A stretch of 11,400 bases of DNA. Origin: F23-B02 sp963650165. GTDB lineage: Bacteria > Bacillota > Clostridia > Oscillospirales > Oscillospiraceae. The stretch is taken from contig CAVJKX010000038.1 in NCBI GenBank assembly GCA_963650165.1, positions 1 to 11,400 on the forward strand, read 5' to 3'. Every line of letters starts with the position of its first letter. Within the stretch, counting starts at the first letter, position 1. The notes beneath the pieces were generated by a model, which was given only the letters and a program-made list of their open reading frames with translations, ran no database searches and was not told the DNA's origin. The translations under genes were made by a program, and so were the position numbers. Below are positions 6,056 to 11,400 of this stretch, piece after piece.

Positions 6056-6270
6056 AAAAGCTTCTTCTCGCACTTATCCGCATTTATCAGAAATACGTAT
6101 CCCCGGCATTCCCGCCGAGGTGCAGATTTATTCCTACCTGCTCACAGTATGCCGTTGAGGCCATCGAGAAATACGGGGCCTTGAAGGGCGGCTGGCTCGC
6201 CCTGAAGCGGCTGTCGAGGTGTCATCCTTTTCACCTCGGCGAACACGATTTCTTCGATCCCGTTCCCTGA
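6052..6270 (+). CDS. yidD: Membrane protein insertion efficiency factor YidD
   Basis: 72 aa, typical for the family. YidD is a small inner-face membrane-associated protein that helps YidC-dependent insertion of membrane proteins. The family core is clear: YQKYVSPAFPPRCRFIPTCS, then QYAVEAIEKYG, GGWLALKRLSRCHPF and the closing DFFDPVP. An N-terminal amphipathic/hydrophobic stretch (KKLLLALIRIY) fits membrane attachment. The start overlaps the rnpA stop as ATGA, implying translational coupling, and yidC follows after 27 bases. Confidence 0.96.
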   Translation: MKKLLLALIRIYQKYVSPAFPPRCRFIPTCSQYAVEAIEKYGALKGGWLALKRLSRCHPFHLGEHDFFDPVP

Positions 6271-6297
6271 CGAGGATCGGAATACAAGGAGAAACTT

Positions 6298-7551
6298 ATG
6301 TCACTATGGGATATTATAGTCTGGCCCTTTGCCAGACTGCTGGAGCTCCTTTATAACTGGACCGACAGCTACGGTCTTGCCGTCATACTCTTTGCTCTCG
6401 TGGTCAATCTGATCCTGCTGCCGTTCATGGCAAAGAGCAAGAAGGGCATGATGAAGACCACCCGCATCCAGCCCCAGCTCAAGGAGCTGGAGAAAAAGCA
6501 TAGGGGCAACCAGCAGAAGTATCAGCAGGAAGTCATGAAGCTCTATAAGGAGCAGGGCGCAAGCCCCACCTCCGGCTGCCTGTGGTCGCTGCTGCCGTTC
6601 CCGATACTCATCGCTCTGTACGGCGTCATCCGTCAGCCTCTCGGCTACATGATGGGCCTGAGCAGCGAGAGCGTCGAAAAGCTCACCGAGTGGGCCGCGC
6701 AGAACGCGGGCTTCGTTGCCTCCAAGCAGGGTACCTATGATCAGATCGGCGTCGCCGACGCTATCCACAAGAACTGGGACGCGGTCATAAACGCGCTCGG
6801 CAATTTTGACGGAAAGCTTCTCGACATCGACTATTCGTTCCTCGGCATGAACCTCGGCACGATCCCCGACTGGAAGATCTGGAATTACGATTTCTCGAGC
6901 GCCGATATCTTTGCGAGCATCGGCCTGTTCCTGATCCCCCTGGTCGCGGCGTTCCTTTCCTGGGCGTCGATGAGGATCAGCCAGGCGACCAATCCTCCCC
7001 AGGCCGGACAGGCGGCGATGAGCATGAAGACCATGAACGTCATGATGCCCCTTATGTCCGTCTGGATCTGCTTCATCATGCCTGCGGCTCTCGGCGTTTA
7101 CTGGATCGCCAACAGCTGCTTCGGCATCGTCCGTGACCTTGTGCTCACCAAGTACTACAAGCGCAAGCTCGATATCGAGGACGCAGAGCGTATCGCGGCT
7201 CAGAAGGAGAAGGACGCAGAGCGCGCACGCCGCCATGAGGAGCACGAGCAGCTCAAGGCCGAGGGCGCAACGACCCGCAACAACAACACCAGCAAAAAGA
7301 AAATGCAGGCTCAGCAGAAGCAGGCCGACGCGGAGCGCATCGCGGCAAGCGAAAGAGCCGAGCGTGAGGCACGCCTCGAGAAACTCGGCATAGACAAGCC
7401 CGAGAACCCCTCTCAGGTCGGCAAGCGCCGCTACGCCAGAGGCAGAGCTTACGATCCCGACCGCTACGCCGACGAAATGAAGGCGGTGCCCGAGGAGGAA
7501 GCTCAGGCCGAGGAAGAGCCTGAACAGTCACAGGAGAACAGTGAAACATGA
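6298..7551 (+). CDS. yidC: Membrane protein insertase YidC/SpoIIIJ (Oxa1 family)
   Basis: 417 aa. It inserts and folds membrane proteins, with the Sec translocon or alone. Five membrane segments are visible at about 25-43, 94-113, 203-224, 246-262 and 263-285. The cytosolic hairpin loop (44-93, including RIQPQLKELEKKH) and TNPPQAGQAAMSMKTMNVMMPLM (231-253) are family hallmarks. Three features differ from B. subtilis SpoIIIJ. No signal peptide or lipobox cysteine precedes the first helix. The external loop between helices 2 and 3 is long (about 114-202). The position where the hydrophilic-groove Arg is expected, two residues before LILLPF, is Asn37. Residues 290-417 form a charged, probably coiled-coil cytosolic tail with DAERIAA twice, ending acidic; such tails can contact ribosomes. 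ATG has AAGGAG upstream. The stop overlaps the jag start by 4 bases. Confidence 0.96.
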   Translation: MSLWDIIVWPFARLLELLYNWTDSYGLAVILFALVVNLILLPFMAKSKKGMMKTTRIQPQLKELEKKHRGNQQKYQQEVMKLYKEQGASPTSGCLWSLLPFPILIALYGVIRQPLGYMMGLSSESVEKLTEWAAQNAGFVASKQGTYDQIGVADAIHKNWDAVINALGNFDGKLLDIDYSFLGMNLGTIPDWKIWNYDFSSADIFASIGLFLIPLVAAFLSWASMRISQATNPPQAGQAAMSMKTMNVMMPLMSVWICFIMPAALGVYWIANSCFGIVRDLVLTKYYKRKLDIEDAERIAAQKEKDAERARRHEEHEQLKAEGATTRNNNTSKKKMQAQQKQADAERIAASERAEREARLEKLGIDKPENPSQVGKRRYARGRAYDPDRYADEMKAVPEEEAQAEEEPEQSQENSET

Positions 7552-8315
7552 TAAAGTCTTTGGAAACCACAGGCCGCACAGAGGATGAAGCCATCGCCGC
7601 AGCCCTGAAGGAACTCGGACTTGAGCGCGACGATGTCTCCGTAACCGTCGTAGAGCGCGCAAAATCCGGATTTCTGGGCATAGGCGCCTGTCCGGCAGTC
7701 GTGCGCGTCGAGTATGAAGCTCCCGACGAGCCCGAGACCGAAGCGAAGCCCGAGGCTGCACCCGCAGCACCCGCCGCCGAGGTCAAAGCCCCCGCAAAGG
7801 CGGAGGCAAAGCCCGCCGCAGAGGGTGAGTTTGCCGATATAAGAGCCTTCCTCGAGGGCCTTCTCGAGCGCATGGATGTCAAGGCCGATATCGAGATCAG
7901 CCGCCGCGACGGCAAGAGCATCGCCGTCAACCTCTCCGGCCCGAATATGGGCGCGGCCATCGGCCGCAGGGGCGAGACTCTCGATGCCATCCAGCACCTG
8001 ACCAACTACGTCGTCAACCGCGGCAGCGACAAGCATATGCACATCTGCGTCGATGCCGAGAGCTACCGTGCAAAGCGCGAGGAATCGCTCGTCCGCCTTG
8101 CCGAGAAGATGGCGGCAAAGGTCATCAAGTATAAGCGCAGCATGGCGCTTGAGCCTATGAACAGCTACGAGCGTCACATTATCCACGCCGCCCTTCAGGA
8201 CTATGAGGGCGTTACCACAAGCTCAACCGGTACCGAGCCCAACCGCCGCGTCGTAGTATCCTACGAGCGTCCGCAGAACACGGGCAATAAGCCGCAGAGC
8301 CGTGAATGGGCATAA
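7548..8315 (+). CDS. khpB: RNA-binding protein KhpB (Jag/EloR, SpoIIIJ-associated)
   Basis: 255 aa. Three domains are seen in order. The Jag-N domain (about 1-52) contains KSGFLGIG. An Ala/Pro/Lys/Glu-rich linker spans about 57-93. The KH domain (about 96-170) has the RNA-binding loop IGRRG (138-142) followed by ETLDAIQHLTNYVVNR. The R3H domain (about 175-240) has R209 and H213 in SYERHIIHAAL. The family binds RNA and, with KhpA, influences cell elongation and division in Gram-positive bacteria. It classically follows yidC, as here, where ATGA overlaps. The linker is low in complexity and probably flexible. acpP follows after 26 bases. Confidence 0.95.
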   Translation: MIKSLETTGRTEDEAIAAALKELGLERDDVSVTVVERAKSGFLGIGACPAVVRVEYEAPDEPETEAKPEAAPAAPAAEVKAPAKAEAKPAAEGEFADIRAFLEGLLERMDVKADIEISRRDGKSIAVNLSGPNMGAAIGRRGETLDAIQHLTNYVVNRGSDKHMHICVDAESYRAKREESLVRLAEKMAAKVIKYKRSMALEPMNSYERHIIHAALQDYEGVTTSSTGTEPNRRVVVSYERPQNTGNKPQSREWA

Positions 8316-8341
8316 GATGTTATATATTGGAGGAATAAATT

Positions 8342-8569
8342 ATGATACTTGAAAAGATACAGCAGATCCTTGCACAGCAGTTTGAAGTATCCGCAGGCAG
8401 CATTTCCGAAGATACCAATATCGTCGATGACCTCGGCGCGGATTCGCTTGACGTTGTCGAGCTCATCATGTCCGTTGAGGACGAGTTCGGCATCCAGATC
8501 CCCGATGAGGACGCAGCGGAGCTGCCCACCGTCGGCAAGATCGTCGAATACATCGAAGCAAGACAGTAA
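8342..8569 (+). CDS. acpP: Acyl carrier protein
   Basis: 75 aa, acidic and of standard length. It carries growing acyl chains on a 4'-phosphopantetheine arm during fatty-acid synthesis. The attachment motif LGADSLDVVELIM has Ser35 as the modified residue, and the rest (EDEFGIQIPDEDA, then TVGKIVEYI) is typical. The ATG has TTGGAGG about 9 bases upstream. It sits 26 bases after jag and is closed by a strong terminator, so it is probably the last gene of the rpmH operon, though a separate promoter inside jag cannot be excluded. No fatty-acid synthesis genes are next to it, and a second acp elsewhere in the genome is possible. Confidence 0.96.
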   Translation: MILEKIQQILAQQFEVSAGSISEDTNIVDDLGADSLDVVELIMSVEDEFGIQIPDEDAAELPTVGKIVEYIEARQ

Positions 8570-8580
8570 TAAAACGCATG

Positions 8581-8611
8581 AAAAATCCCCGACTGCGGTC
8601 GGGGATTTTTT
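8581..8611 (+). terminator. Strong intrinsic terminator after acpP
   Basis: A perfect 13-bp stem (8581-8593 with 8598-8610), loop TGCG, ends in six T. Because the stem is flanked by A on the left, it can also work on the minus strand. It closes the rpmH-to-acpP operon. Confidence 0.95.
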
Positions 8612-8716
8612 GCTTTCGGAAGCGGTTATGATATTGTTTTAAGCAGCTTTTTCAGCAGTGCGCCGGGCTCGACACAGGCGGCGAGCCTTGACGGTATCGT
8701 GACCGCGCGGTTTTTG
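8612..8716. other. Non-coding gap with a possible minus-strand gene remnant
   Basis: No complete gene is seen. On the minus strand a frame of about 30 codons, ending in TAA at 8626-8628, reads NKNRAVTIPSRLAACVEPG and then ALLKKLLKTIS, which looks protein-like but has no start codon or ribosome binding site. A short hairpin GGCTCG/CGAGCC (8666-8671 with 8682-8687) lies inside. It could be the degraded end of a lost gene, or chance. Confidence 0.2.
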
Positions 8717-8745
8717 TTGACTTAAAACCCGGAAAAGAGTAAAAT
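8717..8745 (+). promoter_or_regulatory. Promoter of the holB-ricT operon
   Basis: TTGACT (8717-8722), 17 bases, then TAAAAT (8740-8745); each box has one mismatch to consensus. The predicted start near 8752 leaves a leader of about 25 bases before the holB GTG. Confidence 0.7.
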
Positions 8746-8777
8746 AAACTGATTAAGTATTTATTCCGGAGGGTACT

Positions 8778-9554
8778 GTGGAAAAGCTCTCACATGCATA
8801 TATAGTATCCTCGCCGTCGGAGTCGGCGCGGGAGGAGAAGGCCTTTTACCTTGCAGAGAAGATGCTCTGCCAAAGCGAGGGCGCGCGCCCCTGCGGTCTG
8901 TGCCGCGACTGCCGCAAGGTAAAGGCGCGGGTTCACCCCGACCTTGCCGTTGTCGAGCGTATTTCCGACGATAAGGGCAAGCAGAAAAAAGAGATACTGG
9001 TCGATCAGGTGCGCGCCATGGGCGCGGACGCCTATGTCCTGCCGAACGAGGCGGCGGCGAAGGTGTATATCATAAAGGACGCGGACACGATGAACGAGCA
9101 GGCGCAGAACGCCGCACTCAAAATTCTCGAGGAGCCGCCCAGGGGCGTTCATTTTATTCTGTGCGCGTCAAATCCCGAGCGGCTGCTTATAACGGTGCGT
9201 TCGCGCTGCGTTCTCATCAGCTGCGCAGGCGAGGAGGACGCGGAGGACGAGACCGCCGCCGCGCTTGCCGACGAGTTTATATCGCTCGAGCGCAGGGGAG
9301 ACACACCGGCGCTTACGGCCTGGTGCTTTGCGCACGAAACGCTCGACGCGCGGGCGCTCGGCGAGCTGCTGCTTGCATTAAAGCGCCGCTATACCGCGCT
9401 TCTGGTGTCGGAAAAGGATAAAATGCGCATAATGGATATCATAAGGCTTCTTGACCGCTGCATGCAGTATCAGACGGTCAACACGGGCGTGAAACACATT
9501 CTGGGGCTGCTGGCGGTACGCTCGGCAGCGGAAACGAGGAAAGCAATTGACTGA
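8778..9554 (+). CDS. holB: DNA polymerase III delta' subunit (clamp loader)
   Basis: 258 aa, shorter than many HolB proteins of about 330 aa but complete in its AAA+ core. Delta' is part of the clamp loader that places the sliding clamp on DNA. SHAYIVSSPSES (5-16) replaces a working Walker A motif, as expected for delta'. The zinc-binding cysteines are C31, C39, C42 and C45 (ARPCGLCRDC). VYIIKDADTMNEQAQNAALK and ILEEPPRGVHFIL (to about 128) and VRSRC (140-144) are the family core. The start is GTG at 8778 with GGAGGG 4 bases upstream. The gene overlaps ricT by 8 bases. The holB-ricT pairing is also found in B. subtilis (holB-yaaT). The shortened C-terminal domain is the only odd point. Confidence 0.93.
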   Translation: MEKLSHAYIVSSPSESAREEKAFYLAEKMLCQSEGARPCGLCRDCRKVKARVHPDLAVVERISDDKGKQKKEILVDQVRAMGADAYVLPNEAAAKVYIIKDADTMNEQAQNAALKILEEPPRGVHFILCASNPERLLITVRSRCVLISCAGEEDAEDETAAALADEFISLERRGDTPALTAWCFAHETLDARALGELLLALKRRYTALLVSEKDKMRIMDIIRLLDRCMQYQTVNTGVKHILGLLAVRSAAETRKAID

Positions 9555-10812
9555 GGTTATAAGCGTAAAATTCAAAAACAGGGGCAAGAGCTATTACTTT
9601 GCCCCGAACGGAAAAACCGTAAAAAACGGCCAGCAGGTCATAGTGGAGACAAGCAAGGGCCTTGAGATAGCCGACTGCATCCGCGGCAACCACGAGGTCG
9701 AGGACAATGCGGTGATCCAGCCGCTGCGCCCCGTCGTGAGGCTTGCCACGCGCGACGATCTGCGCGTTGCGGAGATAAACAAGCAGCGCGAGAAGGAAGC
9801 GTTCGAGATCTGCCGGAAGAAGATCGCCGAGCACGGGCTGGATATGAAGCTCGTCGACGTCGAGTGCAACTTCGAGGGGAATAAGACCATGTTCTTTTTC
9901 ACCTCCGACGGCAGGGTCGACTTCCGCGAGCTTGTAAAGGACCTCGCGGGCATATTCCGCAACAGGATAGAGCTGCGCCAGATCGGCGTCAGGGACGAGG
10001 CTAAAATGCTCGGCGGCATCGGCATATGCGGCAGACCCTTCTGCTGCAGCCAGTTTATCGACGAGTTCCAGCCGGTATCGACCAAGATGGCCAAGGTGCA
10101 GTCCATGTCACTCAATCCGGGCAAGATATCCGGAAGCTGCGGCAGGCTCATGTGCTGCCTGAGATACGAGCAGGAGGCATACGAGGAGCTGACGAAAAAC
10201 GTGCCCAAGCAGGGCGCATTCGTCGAAACGCCGACGGGCTACGGCGTCGTCACGCAGGTCAACCTCCTGCGCCAGATGGTCAAGGTCAAGCTCGACGGCG
10301 AGGGCGACGATACGGTCAAGACCTTCCGCGCGGTCGAGGTCGCGGCGGTGCCGGGCGGCCGTCCAAAGGACGGCGAGACTCCGCCGTCGGTGCTCAAATA
10401 CATCCCCGAGCCCGAAGAGGAAGAGGAGGAAGAGGACGAGTGGAAGCTGCCGGAGCTGTTCGCATCCGACAGTATGGACGGCGCGGAGCAGGAGAGTGCG
10501 CCCGCAGCGAAAAAGCGCAGCCGCAGCCGCCGCTCGCGCCGCAGCGGGAAAAAGCCGCAGAGCGATGCAAAGCCCGCCGCCAAGCCCGAGCAGAGCGCCG
10601 GAGCTTCGGAGGAAAAGAAGGCATCCGCAAGACCGAGACCGAAAAACAACCGCCGCGGCGGCGGAAAAAAGCCCGAGGCTCAGAAGCCCTCGGAGCAGCA
10701 GCCGCAGCAGCAGGCAAAAAGTCCGGACGGCGAGAAGAAAAAAAGCAGCCGCCGCTACTACCACCGCGGCAAGCCCAAAAGCAAGGGCGGCCAGACGCAG
10801 AATCAGCAGTAA
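9547..10812 (+). CDS. ricT: RicT/YaaT, PSP1-domain RNA-maturation factor with long charged tail
   Basis: 421 aa. In B. subtilis RicT forms a complex with RicA and RicF that carries 4Fe-4S clusters and promotes RNase Y-dependent mRNA processing. The PSP1 core spans about 1-275, with IAEHGLDMKLVDVECNFEGN (93-112) and DGRVDFRELVKDLA (121-134). Cysteines sit in GICGRPFCC (C161, C166, C167) and GSCGRLMCC (C198, C203, C204), the expected iron-sulfur ligand region. Translation starts at TTG (9547) after GAGGAAAG, overlapping holB by 8 bases. B. subtilis RicT is about 275 aa. Here about 145 extra residues follow: an acidic run near 287-298, then Lys/Arg/Ser/Pro/Gln-rich sequence to the end. That tail is surely disordered and could bind RNA (inference). 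Confidence 0.92.
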   Translation: MTEVISVKFKNRGKSYYFAPNGKTVKNGQQVIVETSKGLEIADCIRGNHEVEDNAVIQPLRPVVRLATRDDLRVAEINKQREKEAFEICRKKIAEHGLDMKLVDVECNFEGNKTMFFFTSDGRVDFRELVKDLAGIFRNRIELRQIGVRDEAKMLGGIGICGRPFCCSQFIDEFQPVSTKMAKVQSMSLNPGKISGSCGRLMCCLRYEQEAYEELTKNVPKQGAFVETPTGYGVVTQVNLLRQMVKVKLDGEGDDTVKTFRAVEVAAVPGGRPKDGETPPSVLKYIPEPEEEEEEEDEWKLPELFASDSMDGAEQESAPAAKKRSRSRRSRRSGKKPQSDAKPAAKPEQSAGASEEKKASARPRPKNNRRGGGKKPEAQKPSEQQPQQQAKSPDGEKKKSSRRYYHRGKPKSKGGQTQNQQ

Positions 10813-10827
10813 TACCGGAGGCGAGAT

Positions 10828-11316
10828 ATGAGCAGAAACAATAAAAGCAGACGAGCAATGAGCATGAAAACGAAGGGGATCATAACAGGCATCCTGTGTG
10901 TCCTGGCGGTGCTGACCGTAGTGGTCGTCACGGCAGACGGCTGCTTTGATTTCCGGCCCGGCTCGGTCACTTCAAACAATAAGGCCGCGGTCGAGAGCGC
11001 GGCACCCGAGAGCAAGACGGATACGGCCAAAACCGCGGATACGCACGTCGTGCACGTCACGGCGGGCAACGGCGGCAGCACAGAACCCAACGGCAGCACT
11101 ACCGTCAGCGACGGCGGCGAGCTGAAGATAACGATCACGGCCAACGACGGCTATGAGATTCAGTCCGTCATGGTCGACGGCAAGGACGAGGGAGCGGTGG
11201 ACAGCTACACGCTGTCGGACATTACGGAAGATCACAGCATCGTTGCCACCTTCTCGAAGAAGGTCGTACCGACTCCGACGCCCACGCCGGCAACTCCCGC
11301 GCCGGACGGCGAATGA
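10828..11316 (+). CDS. Membrane-anchored protein with one beta-rich surface repeat domain
   Basis: 162 aa. A basic N-terminus (SRNNKSRRAMSMKTK) precedes one membrane helix at about 17-36, giving an N-in, outside-facing protein. After a Ser/Ala/Thr/Lys linker (about 45-72), residues 73-143 (THVVHVTAGNGGSTEPNG, then DGYEIQSVMVDGK and DITEDHSIVATF) match the pattern of the bacterial repeat domains found in InlB-B/Flg_new-like surface proteins, here as a single copy. The end is Pro/Thr-rich (PTPTPTP). There is no LPXTG, no lipobox and no catalytic motif. The start is ATG with GGAGG 6 bases upstream, 15 bases after ricT, so it is probably co-transcribed. Function is unknown; it may be a small cell-envelope or adhesion component. 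The domain match is by eye. Confidence 0.85.
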   Translation: MSRNNKSRRAMSMKTKGIITGILCVLAVLTVVVVTADGCFDFRPGSVTSNNKAAVESAAPESKTDTAKTADTHVVHVTAGNGGSTEPNGSTTVSDGGELKITITANDGYEIQSVMVDGKDEGAVDSYTLSDITEDHSIVATFSKKVVPTPTPTPATPAPDGE

Positions 11317-11329
11317 AAATCCGATAAAT

Positions 11330-11347
11330 AAAAAATCCCCGGCGGTG
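11330..11347 (+). terminator. Left half of an intrinsic terminator, interrupted
   Basis: AAAAAATCCCCGGCGGTG, 13 bases after the last stop codon, has the form of the 5' arm of a terminator and closely resembles the start of the intact one at 8581. The matching CGCCGGGGATTTTT arm does not follow; mobile-element-like sequence begins a few bases later. The missing arm is expected beyond the insertion. Confidence 0.55.
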
Positions 11348-11350
11348 AAT

Positions 11351-11400
11351 TGACCCCCAAAAGTTAGACAATATTTGAAGTAAAAATTGTTCAAGCAGCC
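11351..11400. mobile_element. End of an IS3-family-like insertion sequence (partial)
   Basis: TGACCCCCAAAAGTTAGACA (11351-11370) has the look of the terminal inverted repeat of IS3-family (IS150-group-like) elements: it starts with TG and has a C-run followed by AAAAGTTAGACA. The element continues past the window edge. On the minus strand a TGA at 11391-11393 is preceded by two Ala codons, which could be the end of the transposase; if so this is the element's right end and transposase reads toward the last gene. Only 50 bases are visible, so group and orientation are tentative. Confidence 0.6.

Noticed and set aside
6304..7245. Minus-strand open frame of 313 codons
   Set aside because: It is a mirror of yidC caused by GC-rich codon use; the product is low in complexity and unrelated to any family I know.
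8170..8200. DnaA-box-like TTATCCACG within jag
   Set aside because: A single imperfect copy inside a coding region, with no cluster or AT-rich unwinding region; not evidence of an origin.
10026..10844. 272-codon plus-strand frame overlapping ricT
   Set aside because: It is out of register with the cysteine-motif PSP1 protein and is Arg/Gly-rich noise from GC-rich codons.

Overview
The window looks like chromosome from a Gram-positive, low-oxygen Firmicute, most likely a gut Clostridia member of the Oscillospiraceae/Ruminococcaceae type. This is inferred from the B. subtilis-like blocks rpmH-rnpA-yidD-yidC-jag and holB-ricT, ECF vitamin-uptake S-components, S-layer-homology domains, strong AGGAGG ribosome binding sites, some TTG/GTG starts, and GC-rich genes separated by AT-rich promoters. 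No tRNA, rRNA, CRISPR array or complete prophage is visible.

Region 1 (1-2900, minus strand): a large secreted calcineurin-like metallophosphoesterase with three C-terminal SLH domains, its intrinsic terminator (12-45) and its promoter (2811-2839).

Region 2 (2850-4252, plus strand): a perfect-consensus promoter (TTGACA-17-TATAAT) starts a leader that must cross seven tandem copies of a 25-bp G-rich unit before reaching queH (epoxyqueuosine reductase) and queT (ECF S-component for a queuosine precursor). This fits import of a queuosine precursor plus the last step of tRNA queuosine synthesis.

Region 3 (4249-5330): a promoter overlapping the queT stop codon, a TPP riboswitch with a readable antiterminator/terminator platform, and thiT (thiamine ECF S-component) with an unusual C-terminal extension. 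A long hairpin without a U-tract follows.

Region 4 (5346-8611): a strong promoter and a structured leader lead into the operon rpmH (44 aa) - rnpA - yidD - yidC - jag/khpB - acpP, closed by a strong terminator. These genes serve the ribosome, RNase P, membrane protein insertion, RNA binding and fatty-acid carrier functions. The acpP neighbour is unexpected, and dnaA and mnmE/mnmG are absent.

Region 5 (8717-11400): a promoter, holB (clamp-loader delta' subunit), ricT (PSP1-domain RNA-maturation factor with a long acidic-then-basic tail), and a small membrane-anchored protein with one beta-rich repeat domain. The terminator of the last gene appears cut in half by the end of an IS3-family-like insertion sequence that runs out of the window.

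I do not see a clear new multi-gene system. The best leads are the repeat-array leader of queH-queT, the IS insertion in a terminator, the Asn at the usual groove-Arg position of YidC, and the long RicT tail.
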